A stretch of DNA of 64,000 nt from Staphylococcus sp. NAM3COL9 (GTDB taxonomy: Bacteria; Bacillota; Bacilli; Staphylococcales; Staphylococcaceae). A model generated the notes under the pieces. That model ran no database searches, was not told where the DNA came from, and saw only the letters and a list, made by a program, of their open reading frames with translations. How positions within the stretch are numbered: the stretch's first letter is position 1; each line of letters opens with the position of its first letter. The DNA lies in contig NZ_LGPC01000011.1 in the NCBI RefSeq assembly GCF_001431205.1, positions 248,001 through 312,000 on the forward strand. The letters run 5' to 3'. Shown here piece by piece: positions 29,397 through 38,093 of this stretch. Position numbers and translations under genes: made by a program.

Positions 29397-30311
29397 ATGA
29401 AAAAACTATTAATCAGTGCGATTGCAATTTTATTATTTTTAACAGGATGTTCACTTGAGTCTCCTTTGGAAAATGATGATGGCGGTAAGTCAGATAAGAA
29501 AAAATCTGATATTGTTATCGGTGTCAGTATCTCAACATTAAACAATCCATTTTTTGTGAAAATTAAAGATGGTATTGAAGACGAGGCAAAAAAACAAGGT
29601 GTTAAAGTAAAGTTTGCAGATGCGCAAGATGATGCAGCCAAACAAGCAAACGATATTGATGATTTAATGCAACAAAATGTAGATTATCTTATTGTGAATC
29701 CTACAGACTCAGATGCAATTTCTGGTAGTATACAAATAGCTAATGATCAGAATATACCAGTAGTAACTTTAGATAGAGAAGTTGCTAAAGGGCAAGTCGC
29801 TTCATTTATTGCTTCAGATAACGTTAAAGGTGGGGAAATGGCTGCAAACTTAATCGTTGATAAATTTGGTGAAGGTACTAAAGTTGCAGAGTTAGAAGGT
29901 ATACCTGGTGCAAGTGCTACAAGAGAACGTGGTAAAGGGTTTCATAACGTAGCAGATGGCTCACTTGACGTCGTATCCAAACAAAGTGCGAAATTTAATA
30001 GAACAGAAGGATTGAACGTAACTCAAAATATTATTCAAGCACATCCAGATATTAAAGCGATATTTGCACAAAATGATGAAATGGCATTAGGCGCAATAGA
30101 AGCGGTTGGTAGCAAAGATATTAAAGTTATTGGTTTCGATGGTAATGAAGATGCAATTAAATCAGTAGACAGAGGTAAGTTATATGCTACAGTCGCACAA
30201 CAACCTGATTTAATGGGTGAAGAAAGTTTGAGAACAGTAATAGATTTACACAATGGCAAGGCAATAGAGAAGAAGAATAAGATTCCATTGGAAATGAAAA
30301 AACAAGAGTAG
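29397..30311 (+). CDS. rbsB: Ribose-binding lipoprotein RbsB
   Basis: Captures ribose at the outer face and delivers it to RbsC. 304 residues. Lipoprotein signal MKKLLISAIAILLFLTGC with the lipidated Cys18, then a charged linker. The binding-protein body starts I-V-I-G-V-S-I-S-T-L-N-N-P-F-F. The chosen ATG has GGGGGG upstream; a GTG 18 bases earlier touches the rbsC stop. Last gene of the operon; no rbsK follows, so the kinase must be elsewhere. Confidence 0.95.
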   Translation: MKKLLISAIAILLFLTGCSLESPLENDDGGKSDKKKSDIVIGVSISTLNNPFFVKIKDGIEDEAKKQGVKVKFADAQDDAAKQANDIDDLMQQNVDYLIVNPTDSDAISGSIQIANDQNIPVVTLDREVAKGQVASFIASDNVKGGEMAANLIVDKFGEGTKVAELEGIPGASATRERGKGFHNVADGSLDVVSKQSAKFNRTEGLNVTQNIIQAHPDIKAIFAQNDEMALGAIEAVGSKDIKVIGFDGNEDAIKSVDRGKLYATVAQQPDLMGEESLRTVIDLHNGKAIEKKNKIPLEMKKQE

Positions 30312-30373
30312 TAGTAAAAAAATAGCTTATAGCGCTATAGCGGATTAATAAGTGAGCTCGTTCATATAGTATA

Positions 30374-30411
30374 AAAAAGCCGGATGCATAGAAGATATGC
30401 TCCGGCTTTTA
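30374..30411. terminator. Bidirectional terminator rbsB / msrA
   Basis: Stem AAAAGCCGGA/TCCGGCTTTT with a 16-base loop between the two convergent genes. Confidence 0.9.
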
Positions 30412-30422
30412 TGATTGACTCG

Positions 30423-30926
30423 TTATTCTTTATAATTTTGACGATCATTTTGTTCTTCAGCATAACGTTCTGGATTCTTTTTATAAAAATCCTGATGTTC
30501 TGCTTCAGCTTTATAGAATGTAGAAGCGGGCAAGATTTGAGTTGCAATTGCCTTGTCTCTATCAATCGTGTGTTTTAATTTTTCAATATACATTTCAGCT
30601 ACTTCTTTTTGATTGTCATTAGAATAGAAAATAGCTGTCTTATACTGTGAGCCTCTATCCTGGAATTGTCCGCCTTCATCAGTTGGATCTATTACAGAAA
30701 AGAAAATTTCTAATAATTTATTATATGAAAACAGTGCGACATCATATTCGATTTCGACAGTTTCATAATGCCCAGTGTTGCCAGTTTTGACTTGTTCATA
30801 TGAAGGGTTATCAACTGTTCCTCCCATATAACCAGAAGTTACTTGTTCAATACCTTCATACGTGTCAAAAGGCTTGACCATACACCAAAAGCAACCTCCA
30901 GCGAAGTATGCTTTGTTTATATTCAT
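30423..30926 (-). CDS. msrA: Peptide methionine sulfoxide reductase MsrA
   Basis: Repairs methionine-S-sulfoxide in proteins after oxidation. 167 residues. The catalytic motif GGCFWC begins at residue 10, with Cys12 as the catalytic residue and Cys15; no further cysteine is present, so recycling must use these two. Conserved [14 protein letters not shown] and D-R-G-S-Q-Y blocks follow. It has no msrB partner alongside. It is convergent with the ribose operon; in S. aureus an msr gene also lies near msrR. Confidence 0.96.
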   Translation of the reverse strand: MNINKAYFAGGCFWCMVKPFDTYEGIEQVTSGYMGGTVDNPSYEQVKTGNTGHYETVEIEYDVALFSYNKLLEIFFSVIDPTDEGGQFQDRGSQYKTAIFYSNDNQKEVAEMYIEKLKHTIDRDKAIATQILPASTFYKAEAEHQDFYKKNPERYAEEQNDRQNYKE

Positions 30927-31066
30927 GTTTTAACATCCTTTCTGTATTAGACCTTAGTACCATATATTAAGATTTTACTTGATTTTTATACTCTTTTTAT
31001 ATAACTTTAATATATGTTAATTATAGTACATAGAAGTGCAATTTTGAAGATATAAGGTTGATAATA

Positions 31067-32047
31067 ATGAATAAGTACAAAAAAAGAAGTACATCAGATG
31101 CGAACGAAGAAACAACACAAGGCCCTTTACGAAGAGTGAAAAAGAAGCGGATTAGAAAGCTACCCTTCTTTATTTTAATTATCATTATCCTATTGGCGAT
31201 AGTGATTGGTTATGCGATCCATGGTTATAATTCAGGTATTGACTATGCTAAAGACCATGGTAAAACACTGAAACAGCATAAATTTAATGGTACTCAAAAA
31301 AATGACGGTAAGATTACAGTCATGGTGTTAGGTGCAGATAAGGAGCAAGGCGGTATTTCCAGAACTGACTCTATTATGATTGCTCAATATGATTTTGTGC
31401 ACAAAAAGCTGAAAATGATGTCTGTCATGCGTGACATATATGCTGATATTCCTGGAAATGGTCAGCATAAGATTAACTCTGCATATTCTATAGGCGGTCC
31501 AGAATTAATGAGAAAAACGCTGAAGAAAAACTTAGGTGTAGATCCTGAGTATTATGCTATTTTAGACTTTACTGGTTTTGAAAAAATGATTGATGAATTA
31601 GAACCTAACGGTGTACCTATAGATGTTGAAAAAGATATGTCAAAAAATATTGGCGTATCACTGAATGAAGGCCGCCATCGATTAAATGGTAAAGAACTTT
31701 TAGGTTATGCTAGATTTAGACATGATGCTGAAGGCGACTTTGGTCGTGTTCGTAGACAACAACAAGTGATGCAGGCACTTAAAGGAGAACTTGCAAGTAT
31801 CGATACACTTCCTAAATTGCCGCGTGTAGCCGGTATTTTAAGAGGTTACTTGAATACGAATATGCCAGATTCTGCAATTATGCAATCAGGCTTAAACTTT
31901 GGTATTCGAGGCGATAAAAACGTAGATTCTCTAACGTTGCCCGTCGAGGGAAGTTACCAAGATATTCAAACATTTGGTGATGGTAGTGCATTAGAAATCG
32001 ATAATGCGAAAAATAAAGAAGAAGTTCAGAAGTTTTTAAATGAATAA
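31067..32047 (+). CDS. msrR: LytR-CpsA-Psr family wall-polymer ligase MsrR
   Basis: Attaches wall teichoic acid or related polymers to peptidoglycan; S. aureus MsrR affects methicillin resistance. 326 residues with a basic cytoplasmic N terminus, one membrane helix (about 30-50) and an extracellular LCP domain. The domain shows [20 protein letters not shown] and the pyrophosphate-binding arginines in [21 protein letters not shown]. Start at this ATG; a TTG nine bases upstream is possible. It ends in a hairpin terminator. Confidence 0.93.
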   Translation: MNKYKKRSTSDANEETTQGPLRRVKKKRIRKLPFFILIIIILLAIVIGYAIHGYNSGIDYAKDHGKTLKQHKFNGTQKNDGKITVMVLGADKEQGGISRTDSIMIAQYDFVHKKLKMMSVMRDIYADIPGNGQHKINSAYSIGGPELMRKTLKKNLGVDPEYYAILDFTGFEKMIDELEPNGVPIDVEKDMSKNIGVSLNEGRHRLNGKELLGYARFRHDAEGDFGRVRRQQQVMQALKGELASIDTLPKLPRVAGILRGYLNTNMPDSAIMQSGLNFGIRGDKNVDSLTLPVEGSYQDIQTFGDGSALEIDNAKNKEEVQKFLNE

Positions 32048-32081
32048 TATAAGTCAGTTACCATATGTGGTGATGATAAAA

Positions 32082-32115
32082 AGGTAGACAGTCAATTTTA
32101 TGATTGTCTACCTTT
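32082..32115 (+). terminator. Intrinsic terminator after msrR
   Basis: AAAGGTAGACAGTCA pairs with TGATTGTCTACCTTT (one G-T pair), followed by TTGTTTT. Confidence 0.8.
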
Positions 32116-32319
32116 TGTTTTGTTAGTAAAAGTTTTGTTGGCAGTTTTTTGTGCTGACTTGGTTTTAAGAAATAGCATAAATGAATTAAATAGTTGAGAT
32201 ATTTCTAATATTATAGGAAATTAACATTATTAAAAAGTTGATGTTAAATATAAAAACAAACCAAATGTTATTTATTAATGTTTGTTTACGTTCTCTATAC
32301 GTATAAAGATAGCATGGTA

Positions 32320-32505
32320 TTATTGATCGGATTTTCTAACGCCAGCAACACCATAGTGTGATGCTTTCATTTCTTCGATAACAACTTTTATGGCTTCTTT
32401 ATCAGCACCTGTAGTTTTTTCTACAGCTTTTGTTACCTCAGATACTAAATCTTTAAGCTGATCGTCTGAACGACCTTCTAATAATTTTACATTAACGATT
32501 GGCAT
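32320..32505 (-). CDS. 4-oxalocrotonate tautomerase family protein
   Basis: Small keto-enol tautomerase-type protein of 61 residues that forms oligomers in this family. The start MPIVNVKLLEGRSDDQL leaves the catalytic Pro as residue 1 after methionine removal. Physiological substrate unknown; this DmpI-like gene is conserved in staphylococci beside the Y-family polymerase. Ribosome binding site AGGGGGAA on the reverse strand. It is divergent from the polymerase gene, sharing a 150-base promoter region with the LexA boxes. Confidence 0.9.
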   Translation of the reverse strand: MPIVNVKLLEGRSDDQLKDLVSEVTKAVEKTTGADKEAIKVVIEEMKASHYGVAGVRKSDQ

Positions 32506-32579
32506 ATATATTTCCCCCTAGAACGATGTAAACTTATTATATCACGAAAATTCTAAAAATTCTAAAAATAATTATAACA

Positions 32580-32591
32580 GAACCTTTGTTC
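32580..32591. promoter_or_regulatory. LexA box 1 of the Y-family polymerase gene
   Basis: GAAC-CTTT-GTTC, a perfect core palindrome of the Gram-positive SOS box. Confidence 0.75.
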
Positions 32592-32608
32592 TTTTTGTTA
32601 TTGAAATA

Positions 32609-32620
32609 GAACTAATGTTC
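32609..32620. promoter_or_regulatory. LexA box 2 of the Y-family polymerase gene
   Basis: GAAC-TAAT-GTTC followed by G, again a full core palindrome, 29 bases centre to centre from box 1. A possible -10 TATAAA follows directly. Confidence 0.8.
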
Positions 32621-32656
32621 GTATAAAATAGAATTAATTGAGGGAGGTTATTTGAT

Positions 32657-33919
32657 ATGTATGATTATAATCTAGTGGAAGAGAGAGATGTATTGTGTAT
32701 AGACCAAAAAAGTTTTTTTGCAAGTGTGTCTTGTATTCAAAAAGGCTTAGATCCAATGAAAGAGAAATTAGCTGTTGTTGCCGATACGAAGAGACAAGGA
32801 TCAGTTGTTTTAGCTGCCACAGGACCTTTAAAAGCGCTAGGTATTAAAACTGGGTCGAGACTATTCGAAATACCACATAGAAGTGACATATATATTATTA
32901 ATCCGAGTATGAGAAAATATTTGGAAGTATCCGTAGCAATATCAAAAATTGCTTTACGGTACGTAGTGCCGGAAGATCTACATCAATATAGTATCGATGA
33001 ATTTTTTATGGATGTTACGGATAGTTATCACCGTTTTAGTACTACGATCCATTCATTTTGTGAAAAGTTGCAATGTGAAATCGAAGAAGAAACCGGGATT
33101 AACTGTTCTATTGGTATTGGATCAAATATGCTTTTAAGTAAAATTGCAATGGATGTAGAAGCGAAGCATACTTCTAGTTTAGTTGCCGAGTGGCGTTATC
33201 AAGATGTACCCAATAAGCTTTGGCCTATACAACCGTTAAGTGAGTTTTGGGGAATTAGTAGGAAAACAGAAACGAAATTAAATAAGCGAGGCATTTTTAC
33301 TATAGGCGATTTAGCCAATTATCCTTACCAATATTTAAAGAAAGATTTAGGGATAGTAGGCGTAGATTTACATTTACATGCGAATGGCATAGACCAAAGT
33401 AGAGTAAGAGATAAATATGAAGTAATGAATCCATCGATTTGTAAGAGCCAAATACTGATGCGCGATTATCGTTATGAAGAAGCTAAAGTTGTCATGCGTG
33501 AGTTGATTGAAGACATTGCTGGTCGTGTTAGGGCAAGAAACCAATTAGCAAAAACGATTCATTTTTCATTTGGCTATAGTGATGAAGGTAGCGTTAATAA
33601 ACAATACACCTTACAGGATCCGACGAATTTGGAAGATCAAATTTATAAAGTCGTCGAACACTTCTCAGATGAACTGTGTAATCATACCATGTTATTTCGA
33701 ACTGTAAGTGTCTCATTAACGAAATTTATAGATGAAAAAGACAGACAGTTAAACCTGTTTATAGATGAATATGAAAGAAAAAGAAATGAAAAATTAGCAA
33801 AAACCATTGATACATTACATCAGAAGTTTGGTCGAGGCATCGTATCTAAAGCTGTATCTTATACTGATGCAGGTACAAAACATGGCCGCCTTGGACTCAT
33901 GGCAGGTCATAAAATGTAA
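32657..33919 (+). CDS. Y-family (UmuC-like) translesion DNA polymerase
   Basis: Error-prone lesion bypass polymerase of the SOS response. 420 residues. Palm motifs are V-L-C-I-D-Q-K-S-F-F-A-S-V (metal-binding Asp, steric region) and Q-Y-S-I-D-E-F-F-M-D-V (catalytic D-E, about 116). Next come S-I-G-I-G-S-N-M-L-L-S-K-I-A, a helix-hairpin-helix-like G-I-S-R-K-T-E-T-K-L and the C-terminal little-finger region. It lacks the extended umuC autoprotease partner nearby. Ribosome binding site GGGAGG. The S. aureus equivalent is LexA-controlled, and two LexA boxes precede this gene. Confidence 0.94.
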   Translation: MYDYNLVEERDVLCIDQKSFFASVSCIQKGLDPMKEKLAVVADTKRQGSVVLAATGPLKALGIKTGSRLFEIPHRSDIYIINPSMRKYLEVSVAISKIALRYVVPEDLHQYSIDEFFMDVTDSYHRFSTTIHSFCEKLQCEIEEETGINCSIGIGSNMLLSKIAMDVEAKHTSSLVAEWRYQDVPNKLWPIQPLSEFWGISRKTETKLNKRGIFTIGDLANYPYQYLKKDLGIVGVDLHLHANGIDQSRVRDKYEVMNPSICKSQILMRDYRYEEAKVVMRELIEDIAGRVRARNQLAKTIHFSFGYSDEGSVNKQYTLQDPTNLEDQIYKVVEHFSDELCNHTMLFRTVSVSLTKFIDEKDRQLNLFIDEYERKRNEKLAKTIDTLHQKFGRGIVSKAVSYTDAGTKHGRLGLMAGHKM

Positions 33920-33920
33920 C

Positions 33921-34016
33921 CTTTTGAAAGTGCATAATGTGCCTAAGAGATATGATTGATTATGCAGTCTCTCACTCATACTATTTCATCGGACGTCAGA
34001 ACGTTACAAAACAATA
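33921..34016 (+). repeat. Dispersed repeat family B, copy 3
   Basis: Starts one base after the polymerase stop codon: CTTTTGAAAGTGCATAATGT, then ATGCAGTCTCTCACTCATAC, then CGGACGTCAGAACGTTACAA. Same order as copies 1 and 2. Confidence 0.75.
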
Positions 34017-34102
34017 CACTTTCGTATAATAAAATGAGTTTAACATGATTTCAAAATTAAATTTTTTGTCAAAAAACACTAATAAATAAGTGTATTAGTA
34101 TT

Positions 34103-34987
34103 TTAAGTAATTAAGGCATTTTCAATAAAATTATTAGCGATTTTTGGGGTGTATCCTTCTTTACGCCAAGCAAGTTTTGTTTGAAAAGTCCATGGATTAT
34201 CTATTATGGGTAAAATTGTATATTCTCTGTAGATTTCTTCAGTTATTGAAGATGCTGGAAGAATCGTCCCCCCAAACCCTCTAGATAATAATTGAATTAG
34301 CATTGAGGAATCATGGCAGTCACATAAAATATTAACGTTTAACTGTTGTTCATTAAAAGTGTTTATAATTTGACCATATAGTCCTGAAAAGGTATTTGAA
34401 GTTAATAAAATTAATGGTAATTGTGATAGTTCTTTTATAGAAATTTCTGTAACTGCGATATGTTCAAAGATATTATTAGGTAGAATACAAACGCAATAAT
34501 CATTAATAATCGTTTTTGTCACAATGGCATTATCAGACAATGCTTCATTGATATAGGCAACATCTATTTTTCTTTCTTTTAACAATTGAATTAAACTAAT
34601 GCTATCAGATTCCCATATATTAAAACGCATATTATCATTTTTCTGTTTAAACAATTCAATTTGTTTAAACATTGTCTGTGAGCCATAAATTGTTGTACCT
34701 ATAGCAAGTTTAAGGTTCACTTGCTCATTGAATTCCTGTGTTTCAATCACTGCATCATTAATAGTATTTAAAATATGCTTTGTTTTTTCTCGGAAAAATT
34801 CTCCTTGTGCAGTAAGATTTACCTTTTTCTTTTTGTTCCTTTCAAATAAATTAAACCCTAACTCATTTTCTAAATCCTTAAGTTGTCTGCTTAACGGTGG
34901 TTGAGCAATATGTAATGACTCAGCAGCCATTGTGATACTACCAGCGTCAGCAATCGCTAAGAAATAACGTAAATGTCGTAACTCCAT
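34103..34987 (-). CDS. LysR-family regulator of the decarboxylase operon (BsdA-like)
   Basis: Probable activator of the divergent bsdBCD genes in response to a phenolic acid. 294 residues. The N-terminal winged helix-turn-helix is complete: MELRHLRYFLAIADAGSITM and A-A-E-S-L-H-I-A-Q-P-P-L-S-R-Q-L-K-D-L-E. The effector domain follows (about 90-294). Divergent placement with a 108-base shared AT-rich promoter region is the classic LysR layout and mirrors bsdA-bsdBCD of B. subtilis. Inducer not determinable from sequence. Confidence 0.9.
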   Translation of the reverse strand: MELRHLRYFLAIADAGSITMAAESLHIAQPPLSRQLKDLENELGFNLFERNKKKKVNLTAQGEFFREKTKHILNTINDAVIETQEFNEQVNLKLAIGTTIYGSQTMFKQIELFKQKNDNMRFNIWESDSISLIQLLKERKIDVAYINEALSDNAIVTKTIINDYCVCILPNNIFEHIAVTEISIKELSQLPLILLTSNTFSGLYGQIINTFNEQQLNVNILCDCHDSSMLIQLLSRGFGGTILPASSITEEIYREYTILPIIDNPWTFQTKLAWRKEGYTPKIANNFIENALIT

Positions 34988-35095
34988 ATATTCCTCTCCT
35001 TATATACCTTCTAAGTATTAAAATAATATTTAATATATATTTATTGTATTATATCAATCATCTTTATACTAATAGTTGAGAGGAGGGGGTAAGTA

Positions 35096-35689
35096 ATGAA
35101 ATTAATTATCGGTATTTCTGGGGCGACAGGAGCTATTTTTGGTGTTCGTCTTTTAGAAATTTTACGTGATACAAAAGATGTGGAAACACACTTAGTCATG
35201 TCACAGTGGGCAATAACTACTATTACAGAAGAAACTAATTATAGTATAAGCGAAGTTCGTGAACTTGCAGATTATTATTATTCTCCTAAAAATTTAGGGG
35301 CAGCTATTTCAAGTGGTTCATTTAATGTTGATGGCATGATTATAGCTCCATGTAGTATGAAATCATTAGCTTCTATAAGTATGGGTTTGGCGGATAATCT
35401 TATCGCTCGAGCTGCAGATGTTATGTTAAAAGAAAGAAAACCACTCGTATTAATGACCCGAGAAACGCCTCTAAATAATATACATTTAGAAAATATGCTC
35501 AAATTGTCACAAATGGGAGTAACGATTTTCCCTCCTATGCCTGCTTTCTATAATCATCCAAAAGATTTAAACGATATGGTGAATCATATTGTTTATCGTC
35601 TTATTTCACAATTTGGAATAGATAAATTACCACAAGAAAAAGTTTGGACAGGATTTACTAAGAAAGAACAAAAAAATGTTAGTTATTAA
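35096..35689 (+). CDS. bsdB: UbiX-like flavin prenyltransferase, decarboxylase subunit B
   Basis: Makes prenylated FMN, the cofactor of the UbiD-type partner. 197 residues. The N-terminal flavin-binding G-I-S-G-A-T-G-A-I-F-G-V, then I-I-A-P-C-S-M-K-S-L-A-S-I and N-L-I-A-R-A-A-D-V-M-L-K-E-R-K-P-L-V are diagnostic. Ribosome binding site GAGGAGGGGG. First gene of a four-gene operon, 17 bases before bsdC. Confidence 0.94.
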   Translation: MKLIIGISGATGAIFGVRLLEILRDTKDVETHLVMSQWAITTITEETNYSISEVRELADYYYSPKNLGAAISSGSFNVDGMIIAPCSMKSLASISMGLADNLIARAADVMLKERKPLVLMTRETPLNNIHLENMLKLSQMGVTIFPPMPAFYNHPKDLNDMVNHIVYRLISQFGIDKLPQEKVWTGFTKKEQKNVSY

Positions 35690-35706
35690 GAAAGGAAGCG
35701 AGACGA

Positions 35707-37137
35707 ATGGCTTACAAAGATTTAAGAGGTTTTCTAGACTTGTTAGAGTCAGAGAAACAATTAATAAGAGTGAAAGATGAAGTTATGCCTGAACCTGATT
35801 TAAGTGCAATCGGTCGTACAGCCCCTGACATGGAAAATGGTCCGGCAGTTTTAGTAGAAAATATTAAAGGATATCACACACCCTTAGTACTAAATGTGCA
35901 TGGAAGTTGGCAAAATCATGCATTAATGCTTGGTTTACCTAAAAACACTTCCACAAAAGACCAATTTTTTGCATTAAAAGAAAAGTGGGATCAATATCCA
36001 ATTAAACCCGAATGGATAGACAAAAAAAATGCACCAATAAAAGAAAATATAATTTCTGAAGAAGACGGAATTAACTTATTTGATGTATTACCATTATTTA
36101 GAATAAATGAATTTGATGCTGGATATTATTTGTCAAAAGCATTAATCGTCAGTAAAGATCCAAATAAACCAGATAGTTATGGAGAACAAAATGCTGGAAC
36201 ATATCGTGTCCAAGTAAAAGGAAAAGATAAAGTAGGTATTCAACCACTACCTTTCCATGATATCGCTGTACATTTACAACATGCAGAAGAAAAAAATGAA
36301 CCTCTACCTATTGCAATCTGTTTAGGTAATGACCCTGTGCTCAGTTTTATGGCTAGTACGCCTATAGAGTATGTACAGTCTGAATATGACTTTGCAGGCG
36401 CTTTAAAAGGTGAACCAATAGAATTAACCAAGAGTGAATATGGAGATTTAGATATTCCTGCACGAAGTGAAATTGTATTGGAAGGCTATATTGAGCCGCG
36501 TAAACGCGAAATAGAAGGGCCATTTGGTGAATTTCCTGGTAGTTATTCAAGTTCAAGAAAACAACCAACAGTAAAAATAACAAAAATAACACATAGAAAT
36601 AATCCAATATTTGAAAATCTATACTTAGGTATGCCTTGGACAGAAATTGATTATTTGATTGCATTGAACACAAGTTTACCATTGTATAAACAATTAAAAA
36701 GAGATTTCCCTGAGGTAGAAGCAGTTAATGCAATGTATACACATGGTATTGGTACGATTGTTTCTACTAAATCTAGACTTGGTGGCTATGGCAAAGCTGT
36801 AGCGATGCGTTTACTCTCTACACCACATGGTATGCCATATACTAAAATAGCAATTATAGTGGATGAATTTGTAGATCCGTTTAATCTTGAACAAGTTATG
36901 TGGGCTTTAACAACAAGAGTTAGACCAGATAAAGATGTGTTTAAGATACCATATGCGCCAGGTATGCCGTTAGACCCATCTTCAGAGCCTGAAGGTATGC
37001 ATACAAAACTTGTTATAGATGCTACGACACCAGTAGGCGCTGATATTGGTCGTGATACTGAATTGCTTGGTACACCAGAAAAAGCAGATGAATGGATTGA
37101 AAAATTAGGTAAACTAGTAAATGGAAAGGAAGATTAA
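35707..37137 (+). CDS. bsdC: UbiD-like non-oxidative aromatic acid decarboxylase, subunit C
   Basis: prFMN-dependent decarboxylase of hydroxyarylic acids such as 4-hydroxybenzoate or vanillate in Bacillus; the substrate here is inferred. 476 residues, the size of B. subtilis BsdC. Conserved blocks include A-G-T-Y-R-V-Q-V, the E-G-P-F-G-E-F-P-G-S-Y stretch with active-site acids (about 275) and E-P-E-G-M-H-T-K near the C terminus. It ends one base before the bsdD start. Confidence 0.94.
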   Translation: MAYKDLRGFLDLLESEKQLIRVKDEVMPEPDLSAIGRTAPDMENGPAVLVENIKGYHTPLVLNVHGSWQNHALMLGLPKNTSTKDQFFALKEKWDQYPIKPEWIDKKNAPIKENIISEEDGINLFDVLPLFRINEFDAGYYLSKALIVSKDPNKPDSYGEQNAGTYRVQVKGKDKVGIQPLPFHDIAVHLQHAEEKNEPLPIAICLGNDPVLSFMASTPIEYVQSEYDFAGALKGEPIELTKSEYGDLDIPARSEIVLEGYIEPRKREIEGPFGEFPGSYSSSRKQPTVKITKITHRNNPIFENLYLGMPWTEIDYLIALNTSLPLYKQLKRDFPEVEAVNAMYTHGIGTIVSTKSRLGGYGKAVAMRLLSTPHGMPYTKIAIIVDEFVDPFNLEQVMWALTTRVRPDKDVFKIPYAPGMPLDPSSEPEGMHTKLVIDATTPVGADIGRDTELLGTPEKADEWIEKLGKLVNGKED

Positions 37138-37138
37138 G

Positions 37139-37366
37139 ATGATTTGTCCTAGATGTGATTCAAAAGAAGTAGAATTATTGACTAAAGCACCTAAAGATAA
37201 CGCTTGGGAAGTATATATTTGTAACACATGTACTTTTTCATGGAGAAACACTGAAGGTGAAAATATTACAAACCCTGAGAAATATGATCCTCGTTTTAAA
37301 TTAAAACCAACTGAATTTGATAACTTAGCTCAAATTCCACCAATTCCTGATTTAACAAATAAATAA
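37139..37366 (+). CDS. bsdD: Small decarboxylase subunit D
   Basis: 75 residues, the same length as B. subtilis BsdD, the third component required for aromatic acid decarboxylase activity. Two CxxC pairs (CPRC near residue 3 and CNTC near residue 30) form a probable zinc ribbon. The conserved S-W-R and I-T-N-P-E-K-Y-D-P-R-F segments follow. The start at this ATG, one base after the bsdC stop, has AAAGGAAG six bases upstream within bsdC; an ATG 18 bases earlier overlaps bsdC and lacks a site. Confidence 0.93.
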   Translation: MICPRCDSKEVELLTKAPKDNAWEVYICNTCTFSWRNTEGENITNPEKYDPRFKLKPTEFDNLAQIPPIPDLTNK

Positions 37367-37386
37367 ATCAGAAAGGAGTGTGCGTA

Positions 37387-37842
37387 ATGAAACTACCTGA
37401 AGAAATTAAAAGTTTGTTAGATGGTAAACAGTTAGATAAAAAAAAGGATATTGCTATGATGCTGCAATCTATTACTAATGAGGGATATCCTCATACAGCA
37501 ATGGTAAGTGTTGGTGAAGTTGTTGCTACAGACAGTGAGCATATTAGAATTGCTTTATGGCCAAACACACAAACTGCAAATAGTTTATCTGATAGTGGTA
37601 AGGCGAGTTTAGTAATTGTTCAAAATAAAAAGGCTTTTTATTTTGAACTTGATACAAAATTATTACCAACTATATCTAATGAAAAATTCTCAAGAATACG
37701 TTTTGAAGCATTTGCCAAAAATATAAAAGAAGATAGAGCAAAATATGCAGATATTACTTCAGGTATAACTGTTGAAATACATGAATCTGAAGAGGTGCTC
37801 AAACGTTGGAAAATAACTATAAGCGAATTATTGAGTGTTTAA
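37387..37842 (+). CDS. YclD-like protein, pyridoxamine-phosphate-oxidase fold
   Basis: 151 residues resembling split-barrel flavin-binding proteins: P-H-T-A-M-V-S-V-G-E-V, I-R-I-A-L-W-P-N-T-Q-T-A-N-S-L and K-A-S-L-V-I-V. It follows bsdD by 20 bases with AGAAAGGAG upstream, so it belongs to the operon. B. subtilis has yclD in the same place after bsdBCD. Its role is unknown; a flavin-related accessory function for the prFMN system is a guess. A GTG nine bases upstream overlaps the ribosome binding site and was not chosen. Confidence 0.75.
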   Translation: MKLPEEIKSLLDGKQLDKKKDIAMMLQSITNEGYPHTAMVSVGEVVATDSEHIRIALWPNTQTANSLSDSGKASLVIVQNKKAFYFELDTKLLPTISNEKFSRIRFEAFAKNIKEDRAKYADITSGITVEIHESEEVLKRWKITISELLSV

Positions 37843-37956
37843 AATATATAAATTAACAGAAAAACTAGAATTACCTATTGCTGAAAGTGCATATCAGGTT
37901 AGGTTTTTAGAGCAAAGTGATTAACATGATTCATGCTTATCAACACACATATTTAA

Positions 37957-37986
37957 AAGAGACTCCTCGTCGACGAGGAGTCTCTT
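37957..37986. other. Perfect 30-bp palindrome between operons
   Basis: AAGAGACTCCTCGTC is followed directly by its reverse complement. There is no strong T-run on the + strand, so it may be a weak terminator or a protein-binding palindrome at the end of the bsd operon. Confidence 0.7.
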
Positions 37987-38093
37987 AAGCATTTCAAGAT
38001 AAAATTTCAGTTTATAATAATTGACTTAAATCTAATTATTTATTCTTTTTATGATTCATGCACAGTATTAAGAAGGTCATGGGCTGTTATTTA

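Noticed and set aside
37850..37920. Fourth copy of repeat B after the bsd operon
   Set aside because: Only GAAAGTGCATA-like similarity; the TCTCTCACTCATAC core is missing.
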